Positions 1 to 6,546 are shown, counted from the first letter of the stretch. The stretch is DNA of 9,588 nt from JBOHNM01 sp050730675 (GCA_050730675.1 JBOHNM010000157.1:1-9588); one strand, 5' to 3'. Notes: a model not told the origin generated them from the letters alone. Made by a program: numbers and translations.

Positions 1-500
1 GCGACGACCAGCGCACTCACCACACTCCGCGGCTCCAGCACCTGCTCCTCCACCACGTATACGTCCACCGAACGCGACGCTCCCACAAAGCACGCGGGGC
101 GGGCCTCGGGCTTCAGCGATTCCACACCCGTGCGGATCACCTTGCTCGCCGCCACACCGGCCAGTCGCGAGAGCGCCCCGCCGGTGGTCCACAGGTATTG
201 CCGCTCGCTCAACACCCGCGCGGCCCCGAGATCGATCATCCCCCGCCCGTCCATGGCCGCACGCCATGCGCCGGGCATCTCGGCGATCGCTCGCGATGCC
301 GCCGATGCCGCGCCGGTGAGCGCGTACTTGATCCCTCCGTGGATGATCCCCTGCGACGCGACAGTCTGTCCGCCACCGAGCGCGTCTCGCTCGACGAGCA
401 TCGCCCGCCGCCCGCCTGCGTGCAGCCGCGCAAGCAGCCACAGCCCCGCGACGCCGCCGCCGATGATCAGAACGTCAACTTCAACCGTTTGCCGGCTCAA
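1..500 (-). CDS. FAD-dependent oxidoreductase (DAO-like family), C-terminus cut off by the window edge
   Basis: Only the first 166 residues are visible. The protein opens with a Rossmann FAD-binding fold: a short strand (VDVLII), the dinucleotide motif G14-x-G16-x-x-G19, and an acidic E37 at the end of the second strand that would hold the ribose of FAD. A segment around residues 46-56 (ASQGIIHGGIKY) is typical of DAO-type flavoproteins that oxidise C-N or C-OH bonds; the substrate cannot be read from the sequence. The start is taken as TTG at 500-498, which overlaps the crcB stop codon in a TTGA arrangement, because no ATG or GTG precedes the FAD motif in this frame. It is the last visible gene of a pdxH-crcB-oxidoreductase operon and is probably translationally coupled to crcB. 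Family assignment is fairly sure; the exact enzyme is unknown. Confidence 0.82.
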   Translation of the reverse strand, partial: MSRQTVEVDVLIIGGGVAGLWLLARLHAGGRRAMLVERDALGGGQTVASQGIIHGGIKYALTGAASAASRAIAEMPGAWRAAMDGRGMIDLGAARVLSERQYLWTTGGALSRLAGVAASKVIRTGVESLKPEARPACFVGASRSVDVYVVEEQVLEPRSVVSALVV

Positions 501-874
501 GCGAACTTCACTCCCAACACGTAGCCCGCCCACGCCAGCCCGAGCCCCACCACGTTGCTCAGCGCGATGTACGCAACGGCACTCGCCATGCGGCCCTCCT
601 GCACCAGTTCAACCGTCTCGAGCCCGAAGCTGCTGAAAGTCGTGAACCCGCCGAGAATGCCGATCACTGCAAACGCCCAAACTCGGCTATCCGCCCGTGG
701 AGAGAGCACGTGCTGGCCCGCCCCGCCAATCACACCGATCGCCAGGCAGCCGATCAGGTTCACGATGAGCGTGCCCAACGGCCAGCCGGGACTGTGCGGC
801 CGCAGCAGGAGCACCAGGCCGTAACGACCCACCGCGCCGAGCGCACCCCCAAGAGCCACCAGCAGCACGTTCAT
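497..874 (-). CDS. crcB: Fluoride ion exporter CrcB/FluC
   Basis: A 125-residue membrane protein of the usual Fluc length, with four hydrophobic segments. Fluc channels work as antiparallel dual-topology dimers that let toxic fluoride leave the cell. Family marks are visible in order: GAVGRY at residues 13-18, the conserved asparagine N39 in GTLIVNLIG, and the GGFTTFSSF stretch at 75-83, which holds the phenylalanines (F80, F83) that line the fluoride path and the central sodium-site region. A single gene suggests a homodimer. The ATG at 874 is preceded by a clear SD, AAGGAG at 885-880, with 5 bases spacing, which fixes the start; longer readings upstream only overlap pdxH. It lies 19 bases after pdxH and overlaps the oxidoreductase start, so it is inside an operon. 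I see no fluoride riboswitch in front of it. Confidence 0.95.
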   Translation of the reverse strand: MNVLLVALGGALGAVGRYGLVLLLRPHSPGWPLGTLIVNLIGCLAIGVIGGAGQHVLSPRADSRVWAFAVIGILGGFTTFSSFGLETVELVQEGRMASAVAYIALSNVVGLGLAWAGYVLGVKFA

Positions 875-879
875 CCACG

Positions 880-885
880 CTCCTT
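880..885 (-). promoter_or_regulatory. Shine-Dalgarno site of crcB
   Basis: The minus strand reads AAGGAG five bases before the crcB ATG. It sits in the 19-base gap after the pdxH stop and decides the start among several upstream in-frame methionines. It is one of only two clear SD sites in the window. Confidence 0.85.
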
Positions 886-893
886 GCCGCGGG

Positions 894-1631
894 TCATGGT
901 TGCAGGCGCGTGGCCCGCCACGAGCCGCCCGCGAACCCCGGCACACCATCGACCAGATCCGGCGCCAGCGCCCGTTCCCAGACCGCGCGGTCGTGCAGAC
1001 GGTTGGTGTGGCCGAGCCAAAGCTCGACGCGCGTCGCCCACAGGCGGTACCCACCCCAATAGTCCGGCCGCGGCACATGGAGTTGCGGGTCCGGCGTCGG
1101 CTCTGATCCATCGGGGGGAACGCCAAACTTCACCCGCGCCTGCGCTTCCTTTTTGATCAGCACCTCGCGCGAATCCAGCGGCCGGCTCTGGGCGCTCGCC
1201 CACGCCGCCACGCGCGACAGGAGCGGGCGACCGTTGAAATACGCATCGCTCTCCTTGGCCGGACTGGGGCTCACGATCCCCTCGATCCGTACCTGCCGGT
1301 CGAGGTCGTCCCAATGGAAGCAGACCGCCGCCTTCGGGTTGGCCGCGATGTCCCGCCCCTTGTGGCTGAGGTAGTTGGTGTAGAAGACCAGATACCCCCG
1401 ATCGGGGTCAATCTTGCGGCAGAGCACGATGCGGCACGACGGCTGTCCGTCCATGCCGACCGTCGCCAGCGACATCGCGTTGGGGTTCGGCTGCACCTTT
1501 TCCTTGGCCGCCAGTTCCAGCCATTCCACCAGCGTGCCGAACGGATCGCGGGGCAAACGCTCCGGAAGCGTCAAGTCCTTGAACTTGCAAACCCCTGTCA
1601 GCGCCGAGGATGGATGGGCCGGATCGACCAT
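894..1631 (-). CDS. pdxH: Pyridoxamine 5'-phosphate oxidase
   Basis: The 245-residue protein matches PdxH, the FMN enzyme that oxidises pyridoxine or pyridoxamine phosphate to pyridoxal phosphate using O2, in cytosolic B6 synthesis and salvage. Visible family marks are AMSLATVG near 52-59, the FMN-binding R67-IVL strand, VFYTNYLSHKG, HWDDLDRQVRIEG, AWASAQSR, YWGGYRLW, the substrate-binding RLHDR at 211-215 and the usual C-terminal RL-x-P ending. A stretch of about 15-18 residues at roughly 168-185, rich in Pro, Asp and Gly, precedes the VPRPDYWGG motif and makes the protein longer than the common 210-220 residues. The ATG at 1631 is the best start; no SD precedes it, and a TACACT box lies five bases upstream. 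It is the first gene of the pdxH-crcB-oxidoreductase operon and diverges from dnaB. Confidence 0.96.
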   Translation of the reverse strand: MVDPAHPSSALTGVCKFKDLTLPERLPRDPFGTLVEWLELAAKEKVQPNPNAMSLATVGMDGQPSCRIVLCRKIDPDRGYLVFYTNYLSHKGRDIAANPKAAVCFHWDDLDRQVRIEGIVSPSPAKESDAYFNGRPLLSRVAAWASAQSRPLDSREVLIKKEAQARVKFGVPPDGSEPTPDPQLHVPRPDYWGGYRLWATRVELWLGHTNRLHDRAVWERALAPDLVDGVPGFAGGSWRATRLQP

Positions 1632-1636
1632 GGCCG

Positions 1637-1642
1637 AGTGTA
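1637..1642 (-). promoter_or_regulatory. Possible -10 box of pdxH (leaderless type)
   Basis: The minus strand reads TACACT, 4 of 6 matches to TATAAT, ending five bases before the pdxH ATG. I find no good -35 hexamer at 15-18 bases. At this spacing transcription would start at or within a base or two of the ATG, which would fit the absence of an SD. Tentative. Confidence 0.3.
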
Positions 1643-1705
1643 CGGACGAACTCCGTCACAGCGATGCCAAGCTTGGACGCCACCGGACAGTCCTACGGCT
1701 GTCTG

Positions 1706-1734
1706 TTGACAGCTTGCGCGTGAGTGGCGATATC
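1706..1734 (+). promoter_or_regulatory. Candidate dnaB promoter
   Basis: A perfect -35 TTGACA at 1706-1711 is followed after 17 bases by GATATC at 1729-1734, a poor -10 (3 of 6). Transcription would start near 1741, leaving roughly 50 bases of leader before the dnaB ATG. The -35 lies within the inverted repeat at 1698-1713, so a protein bound there would block the promoter. The weak -10 keeps confidence low. Confidence 0.35.
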
Positions 1735-1789
1735 GGGCGCGTGGACTTCGCCTTTCCCAACACCCCAACCGCTACGCTCCGCTACCCAC

Positions 1790-3499
1790 ATGGCCGACGC
1801 CAACGGACACTTCGACGCCTCCCGCTTTGCCCCGCGCGATGGCCGCCGCTCAGCGCTGCCGCGCGAGCCGATCGGCAAGCTCTTCGACAAGGAGCCGCCG
1901 TTCTCCGTCGAGGCCGAGATGTGCCTGCTCGGGTCGATGATCCTCGACCCGCGCGTCATCCCCGACATCCTCCAGATCCTCAAAACGCCGGATGCCTTCT
2001 ACGACACCGGCCGCGGCATCACTTATCGCGTCCTCATCGAGCTTTACGACAAGCACAACGCCGTCGACCGCGTACTCCTCCTCCAAGCGCTCCGCGACAA
2101 AGGCGTGCTCGACCAGATCGGCGGCGAGCGCGGCCTCATCGACATGGCCGAGGCCGTCCCTACGGCCGTCAACGCCCCCCACTTCGCGCGGCTCGTCGCG
2201 GAAAAACACCGCCTGCGTCGCCTGATCGACGCCGCGGGGCAGATCCTGTTCGATACCTACCACGCCGGCCAGATCTCCGACGACGACGCCAAGATGCTCG
2301 TGGACAAGGCCGAACAGCAGATCTTCGAGATCGCCCAGGAAGAGCAGATCTCCGATCTTGAGCAGCTCTCGGCGCTCCTTCAGAAGGAGTACGAGCGGTT
2401 GATGGACCTCGACGAGGGCAAGCACGCCGATCGCGGCGTCCACACCGGGTTCCGCCGGCTCGACGAGTTGCTTGGCGGCATGCAGAAGGGCGAGATGATC
2501 ATCATCGCCGCCCGCCCCTCGATGGGCAAGACCGCCTTCACGCTCAACATCGCCGAGCAGATGGCCCTCGGCACCGACACGCCGGGAAGCATCCACGCCG
2601 TGCGGGCGCCGACGCCGGTGGGCGTGTTCAGTCTCGAAATGTCCAAGAGCGCGCTCGCTCAGCGTCTGCTCTCGTCCTGGTCGGGCATCGGCTCGCAGAA
2701 CATCCGTTCGGGCCACCTGCACAAGACCGACTACAAGACCCTGCTCGACTCGGTCAGCCAGCTCGGACACGCGCCGCTCTTCATCGACGACACGCCGAGC
2801 CTCACGATCACCGCCCTCCGCGCCCGCGCCCGCCGCATGGTCGCCCAGCACGGGGTGCGTGCGATCATGATCGACTACCTCCAGCTCCTCACCGCCCCCG
2901 GCGCGGCCCGCGAGAGCCGCCAAGTCGAAGTCGCCGCCATCAGCCGCGGCGTCAAGGCGCTCGCCCGTGAACTGAACGTCCCGATCATCGCGCTCTCGCA
3001 ACTCAACCGCGGTCCGGAAGGCCGCGACGGCAACAAGCCGCGCCTGAGCGACCTGCGTGAATCCGGCTCGCTCGAACAGGATGCCGACGTCGTGCTCCTT
3101 CTCCACCGCGAGGAGTACTACCACATCCAGGACGAGGACTGGAAGGCCAACAACCCCGAAAAGCTGGGCTTGGCCGAGATCATCATCGCCAAGCAGCGCA
3201 ACGGGCCGACGGACATCGTCAAGCTCACGTGGGACAGCACCACGACGCGCTTCAAGAACTACTCGTCCGACGGCGACAGCTACCAGTACACGCCCCCGCC
3301 GCGCAACCTTCCCGAGCCGCCCCCGCAGGCCGCTCCGCCCGAGCCCAAGCCGATGCGCGCCAGCACAGGCTGGCACGCCGGCAAGCAGCAAGGCCCCGTG
3401 GATGGTCACCGCGATGGCGGGGGCCCCGACCGTGAGGAATCAGCGCCGCTCGCTGACTCGCCTTTCGCGGGACCGGACGAAGAGCCCGCACCATTTTGA
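1790..3499 (+). CDS. dnaB: Replicative DNA helicase DnaB
   Basis: A 569-residue RecA-fold hexameric helicase that unwinds DNA at the replication fork and recruits primase. The N-terminal DnaB domain (about residues 36-140, beginning PPFSVEAEMCLLGSM) precedes a linker and the motor domain. The motor has Walker A A241-RPSMGKT-248, the catalytic glutamate E283 in FSLEMS, Walker B ending at D362 in IMIDYLQLL, and late motifs SQLNRGPEGR and DLRESGSLEQDADVV. The ATG at 1790 is chosen over the in-frame GTG at 1724 because the upstream residues are unlike DnaB and the likely promoter overlaps them. The protein exceeds the usual 450-470 residues through about 35 N-terminal residues, a small insertion before E283, and an 80-residue Pro-, Gly- and acid-rich tail from about 490 that ends EEPAPF. 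No SD is visible. Its stop lies 13 bases from that of the convergent AraC-type gene. Confidence 0.97.
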   Translation: MADANGHFDASRFAPRDGRRSALPREPIGKLFDKEPPFSVEAEMCLLGSMILDPRVIPDILQILKTPDAFYDTGRGITYRVLIELYDKHNAVDRVLLLQALRDKGVLDQIGGERGLIDMAEAVPTAVNAPHFARLVAEKHRLRRLIDAAGQILFDTYHAGQISDDDAKMLVDKAEQQIFEIAQEEQISDLEQLSALLQKEYERLMDLDEGKHADRGVHTGFRRLDELLGGMQKGEMIIIAARPSMGKTAFTLNIAEQMALGTDTPGSIHAVRAPTPVGVFSLEMSKSALAQRLLSSWSGIGSQNIRSGHLHKTDYKTLLDSVSQLGHAPLFIDDTPSLTITALRARARRMVAQHGVRAIMIDYLQLLTAPGAARESRQVEVAAISRGVKALARELNVPIIALSQLNRGPEGRDGNKPRLSDLRESGSLEQDADVVLLLHREEYYHIQDEDWKANNPEKLGLAEIIIAKQRNGPTDIVKLTWDSTTTRFKNYSSDGDSYQYTPPPRNLPEPPPQAAPPEPKPMRASTGWHAGKQQGPVDGHRDGGGPDREESAPLADSPFAGPDEEPAPF

Positions 3500-3512
3500 G
3501 CCAACCTCCGCG

Positions 3513-4388
3513 TCACTTCACCGGAATCAGAATCTCCGTCACCTTCTCCGCATCCGGCGTATTGGGATGACTCAAATACACCTCCACCGGCGGCTGCTCG
3601 CGCAGCTCGCACGAGGCGCTCGGCAGCCACTGGCGGTAGATCGCTTCGTACGACTCCGGAAGCTTCGCGTACGGCCCCACGTGCGTGAAGACCGCGAACC
3701 GCCCGCCCGCGATCGTCTGCACGCCGATCTCACCCTCGCCCGAGATGCCCTCCGGCGCCGTGATGCACGCGTCGTACCGACACCTCTCCGGCGGCGTCAC
3801 CGTCGGGTCATCGTGACCGATCCCCATCACACGCACAGGCCCGTTGAACAACCCGCGCGGCGCCGCCCAGCCGCAGAGTTTCTCCCACGTCTGTGCGATC
3901 GACCCCGAGCCGTACGGCCCGACGTGCCGCAGAAACACCACGCGCACCGGTGCGCCGTCGCGAAAACCCTGGAACTTCGGCATCATGCTTCCATCTCCTG
4001 TGTTGAACGCCGGCCACGGCCGCTCGATGATGCGGATGGACCGGTCTTTTCTGAACTCGCTCGGCGGGTGCGCGAACATCGCGACAAACGCCCGCGTGAA
4101 CGCCTCGTGCGTCTCGTAACCCGCCGCGGCCGCGATGCGGATTACCTGATCATCAGTCGTGCGAAGGTGTAGCGCCGCTCGCTCCAGCCGCAGCCGGCGC
4201 ACATACTCCATCAGCGGCTCGCCGACGATCGTCCGGAAGATCCGGTGGAAGTGGTACGGCGAAAAGTGGGCCATCCGGGCGAGCTCTTCCAGGCTCACCG
4301 CCTCGTCAAGCCGCCCCTGCAGGTGGACCACCACGCGGTTGATCCGCTCGTGATACTCGCGCCAGGTCTTGCTGATCGGATCGCTCAT
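3513..4388 (-). CDS. AraC-family transcriptional regulator with C-terminal GyrI-like effector domain
   Basis: The 291-residue protein has the Rob/SoxS-like order: DNA-binding domain first, ligand domain second. Residues about 10-110 hold two helix-turn-helix units, the first around SLEELARMAHFSPYHFHRIF (32-51), with the family signature GYETHEAFTRAFVAMFAHPPSEFR at about 90-113. Residues about 137-291 look like a GyrI-like (SbmC/Rob C-terminal) small-molecule-binding domain, with two related halves each carrying an HVGPY motif (RHVGPYGSG and THVGPYAKL). Such proteins often sense drugs or other amphipathic ligands and control efflux or stress genes, but no transporter lies nearby. The gene lies 54 bases after rlmN on the same strand, has its own candidate promoter and converges on dnaB. 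No SD precedes the ATG at 4388. Confidence 0.9.
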   Translation of the reverse strand: MSDPISKTWREYHERINRVVVHLQGRLDEAVSLEELARMAHFSPYHFHRIFRTIVGEPLMEYVRRLRLERAALHLRTTDDQVIRIAAAAGYETHEAFTRAFVAMFAHPPSEFRKDRSIRIIERPWPAFNTGDGSMMPKFQGFRDGAPVRVVFLRHVGPYGSGSIAQTWEKLCGWAAPRGLFNGPVRVMGIGHDDPTVTPPERCRYDACITAPEGISGEGEIGVQTIAGGRFAVFTHVGPYAKLPESYEAIYRQWLPSASCELREQPPVEVYLSHPNTPDAEKVTEILIPVK

Positions 4389-4390
4389 CT

Positions 4391-4425
4391 GACAGGAGTA
4401 TGCGCTGCCCGAATCGACCTGTCTT
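4391..4425 (-). promoter_or_regulatory. Candidate promoter and operator of the AraC-type gene
   Basis: On the minus strand AAGACA (4425-4420) and CATACT (4402-4397) match the -35 and -10 consensus at 4 of 6 each with exactly 17 bases between. A start about seven bases beyond would fall at 4390, two bases before the ATG, giving a nearly leaderless mRNA, which agrees with the missing SD. An inverted repeat, GACAGG at 4391-4396 and CCTGTC at 4418-4423, places one half over the -35 and the other just after the -10, a plausible layout for autoregulation. Seen by eye only. Confidence 0.35.
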
Positions 4426-4442
4426 GATCGTTCTTGCGGATC

Positions 4443-5639
4443 TCACTCCGCCGCGGCAACCGGCTCGGCCCGCGGCTTGCGCCGCATCTCCGGGTTGCCG
4501 AGCTGCCCGCACGCGGCCATCGTGTCGCGGCCCTTGGTGCGACGCCTCTTGACATAGACGCCCGAGGCCATCAGGCGTTCCATGAAAGTCGTCACCAGTT
4601 CCTCGGTCGGCGCCGGCCACGGCGAATTCTGCCGCGGGTTGTAGGGGATCACGTTCACCAGGCCGCGCAGCGGCAGGCCGGGGTAGCGCTGCACGTCGGC
4701 ATCACCTCGGAATTCATCCCCCATCACCCAAGCGCCCAGTTCGTCCGCATGCCGCAACTCATCATTCACGCCCGGGATCAGCACATACTCCAGGCACAGG
4801 TGCGAGCCGGCAAAGAACGGCCACTCCAGAAGCACCGCCCGCAGCTCGGCCAGCGGCCACGCACGGTTCACCGGCATGAGCTTCGACCGCACCTCGTCAT
4901 TGGGGGCGTTCACGGACACGGCGAGCGCGAGCCTGTGCCATCCGGGCTGGCTCACGCGCGACGCGAGCTTCCGGATCCCGTCGATCCGCCCCACCGTCGA
5001 GATCGTCATGCGGCTGGGGGCGATCCCCGGCCCGCGGTTGTCGGTCAGCACGTCGATCGCCGCGAGCACATTATCGATGTTGTCCATGGGCTCGCCCATG
5101 CCCATGAACACAATGTTGCGGATCTCCGCCTCAGGGTCCGGTCGCGTGACCAGGTGCCGCGCCGCGAACCACTGGGCGACGATCTCCTCCGGCGTCAGCG
5201 AACGCAGCAGCCCCATCTGCGCCGTCTGGCAGAAACCGCACCCCATCGCGCACCCCACCTGCGACGAGACGCACAGCGTGTACGACCGCACGCGCTTTTT
5301 CCCGATCATCGGGATCAGCACGCTCTCGGTCTCAAGTTCCGGTTTGCGTTCAAGCACGCCCAGCGCCGTGCCGCCCGCTACACCGCTCGCGCTCGGGCGT
5401 TCCGCGCCCGCCACTCGCTGGCAGAATTTCAGCACGGTCCCCTCGCCCGACTCGGACACCTGCGTCCGCACCACCGACGGCACCGTCACTGCCAGCTTCG
5501 ACTGGTGCGTCACCCCATCTCGAAACAGCCGCGTGTACCGCTCGACCGCCAAGGGTGCGGCAGAGATTCCTGCCTCCGCACACGCGCGCACGTACGCCGC
5601 GCACGTCATCCCGAGCGGATTCGGCCTGTTCTCAGCCAT
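4443..5639 (-). CDS. rlmN: Dual-specificity 23S rRNA/tRNA adenine-C2 methyltransferase RlmN
   Basis: A 398-residue radical-SAM enzyme that methylates C2 of A2503 in 23S rRNA, and A37 in certain tRNAs, improving decoding accuracy. The [4Fe-4S] cluster motif C130-x3-C134-x2-C137 sits in SSQVGCAMGCGFCQT. The FMGMGEPMDN and STVG motifs follow, as do EYVLIPGVND and NVIPYNP, and the C-terminal GRDTMAACGQLG holds the second mechanistic cysteine (about C377). The CGQLG ending and overall form fit RlmN; I see nothing that specifically argues for the resistance enzyme Cfr. Residues about 73-100, just before the radical-SAM core, are an Ala/Gly/Ser-rich insertion compared with the short loop usual there. 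I use ATG 5639; a TTG two codons upstream is possible. It starts 21 bases after the lepB stop and is probably co-transcribed with it. Confidence 0.96.
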   Translation of the reverse strand: MAENRPNPLGMTCAAYVRACAEAGISAAPLAVERYTRLFRDGVTHQSKLAVTVPSVVRTQVSESGEGTVLKFCQRVAGAERPSASGVAGGTALGVLERKPELETESVLIPMIGKKRVRSYTLCVSSQVGCAMGCGFCQTAQMGLLRSLTPEEIVAQWFAARHLVTRPDPEAEIRNIVFMGMGEPMDNIDNVLAAIDVLTDNRGPGIAPSRMTISTVGRIDGIRKLASRVSQPGWHRLALAVSVNAPNDEVRSKLMPVNRAWPLAELRAVLLEWPFFAGSHLCLEYVLIPGVNDELRHADELGAWVMGDEFRGDADVQRYPGLPLRGLVNVIPYNPRQNSPWPAPTEELVTTFMERLMASGVYVKRRRTKGRDTMAACGQLGNPEMRRKPRAEPVAAAE

Positions 5640-5660
5640 CACCAAGTTTAGCGCGACCGC

Positions 5661-6374
5661 TTACTTCACCCCCGAGCCCCACCGGTCCCAGCGCGGCGAC
5701 CACCCGCGCTCGGAATCAAAGCTGAGCGCCACACCCAGGGCCCGGCCCTGGATCATGTCCTCGTGGACGACGCCGAAGATCCGCGAGTCGCCGCTGTTGT
5801 CGCGGTTGTCGCCCATCATGAAGTACTCGCCCGTGCCGAGCGTTGCCGGGCCGAAGGATCGCTTGGCCGGCACCCACGGCGAGAACATCACGGCGTGTTC
5901 GCGCCCGCTGAGCGTCTCGGTGGCGAAGCGCGACATGCCGCGTCGCCCCGCCTCGATCTGGTCCATGGTGTGAACATCCAGCAGCCCATACTGCGAAGCC
6001 GCGCCGTTGACGAGCAGCACATTGTCCTTCAGCTCAACGGTGTCGCCGGGGATGCCCACGACACGCTTCACCAATCGCGTGCCATCCTTGGGGCTGAAGC
6101 AGATCACGATATCGCCGCGCTCCGGCGCGCCCCACCGCGTCACCCACTGATCGGTGAACGGCACACGCAGCCCGAACGCCAGCTTGTTGACAAAGATGCG
6201 ATCACCCGGCAGGATCGTCGGCTCCATCGAGCCGGTGGGCACATCGTTCCAGTCGGCGACCACCGACCGCACCGTGCCCAGCACGATGAACGTCACCGAC
6301 AGCGGCATCACCCACTCCCGCCACACGCGCTGGAAGAACGGACGCCTCGGCTTCTCAGACTGCTGCTCGCTCAC
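5661..6374 (-). CDS. lepB: Signal peptidase I
   Basis: The 237-residue membrane serine protease removes signal peptides from exported proteins. One N-terminal membrane segment (about residues 22-40) is followed by the catalytic serine S49 in PTGSMEPTILPGD, the general-base lysine K103 in RLVKRVVGIPGD, and the late box GDNRDNSGDSR at 188-198. The start is GTG at 6374: a strong AGGAGG lies seven bases upstream, while the longer in-frame reading adds residues unlike any signal peptidase. An ATG within that spacer is out of frame and meets a stop at once. About 75 residues between K103 and box E fit the periplasmic part of the family. It leads an operon with rlmN and diverges from the DUF58 gene. 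Confidence 0.96.
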   Translation of the reverse strand: MSEQQSEKPRRPFFQRVWREWVMPLSVTFIVLGTVRSVVADWNDVPTGSMEPTILPGDRIFVNKLAFGLRVPFTDQWVTRWGAPERGDIVICFSPKDGTRLVKRVVGIPGDTVELKDNVLLVNGAASQYGLLDVHTMDQIEAGRRGMSRFATETLSGREHAVMFSPWVPAKRSFGPATLGTGEYFMMGDNRDNSGDSRIFGVVHEDMIQGRALGVALSFDSERGWSPRWDRWGSGVK

Positions 6375-6546
6375 GACATGCCCTCCTGCGATCACGACCC
6401 CGACAAAGGTGGCATTTGGGCCTACGGGCCGCAACCAACGCCGGTTCGAGGTGTCTACCCAAGTTCGATCTGCAACGACGGGCGAACGATGCACCGCCCC
6501 CCAACGTCCGATACGCTGTACCGTCCCGATTCCGCGCCTGCCCCTC
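6375..6546. other. Divergent lepB/DUF58 intergenic region
   Basis: These 172 bases must carry the promoters of lepB and the DUF58 gene. Apart from the lepB SD I found no convincing -35/-10 pair on either strand. There is a TACGCT at 6512-6517 pointing to the DUF58 gene, 29 bases before its ATG, without a good -35, and a four-base GGCC dyad near 6418-6430. No gene or RNA is supported here. Confidence 0.4.
6382..6387 (-). promoter_or_regulatory. Shine-Dalgarno site that fixes the GTG start of lepB
   Basis: The minus strand reads AGGAGG, a full match to the anti-SD core, seven bases before the GTG at 6374. It settles the start against the longer in-frame reading from 6554. Confidence 0.85.

Larger units (their letters stand above)
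1632..1789. other. Divergent pdxH/dnaB intergenic region with several inverted repeats
   Basis: This 158-base non-coding stretch must hold the promoters of both pdxH and dnaB. It carries short dyads: ACGGA at 1642-1646 with TCCGT at 1652-1656; the perfect 10-base palindrome CCAAGCTTGG at 1667-1676; GACAG at 1686-1690 with CTGTC at 1699-1703; and a perfect six-base stem, GCTGTC at 1698-1703 with GACAGC at 1708-1713, separated by four bases. The CTGTC at 1699-1703 can pair with either flanking GACAG, so the last two are alternatives. None is followed by a T-run, so operators are more likely than terminators. Confidence 0.5.

Noticed and set aside
875..893. A fluoride riboswitch before crcB
   Set aside because: The gap after pdxH is too short and contains only the SD site; nothing resembling the conserved riboswitch core was recognised.
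1698..1713. A rho-independent terminator from the six-base hairpin before dnaB
   Set aside because: The stem is short and no T-run follows on either strand; its overlap with a -35 box makes an operator the better reading.
1850..3409. A 519-codon open frame on the minus strand opposite dnaB
   Set aside because: It is the antisense shadow of dnaB in high-GC DNA. Its Val/Leu/Glu/Asp-rich sequence shows no fold or motif, and the plus strand carries all helicase motifs.
3500..3512. A bidirectional terminator between the convergent dnaB and AraC-type genes
   Set aside because: The gap is only 13 bases and no stem with a T-run is present there. The GGGGCCCC palindrome at 3420-3427 lies inside dnaB and has no T-run.
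4434..5651. A 405-codon plus-strand open frame opposite rlmN
   Set aside because: Arg/His/Pro-rich with no domain; the minus strand has the complete RlmN motifs.
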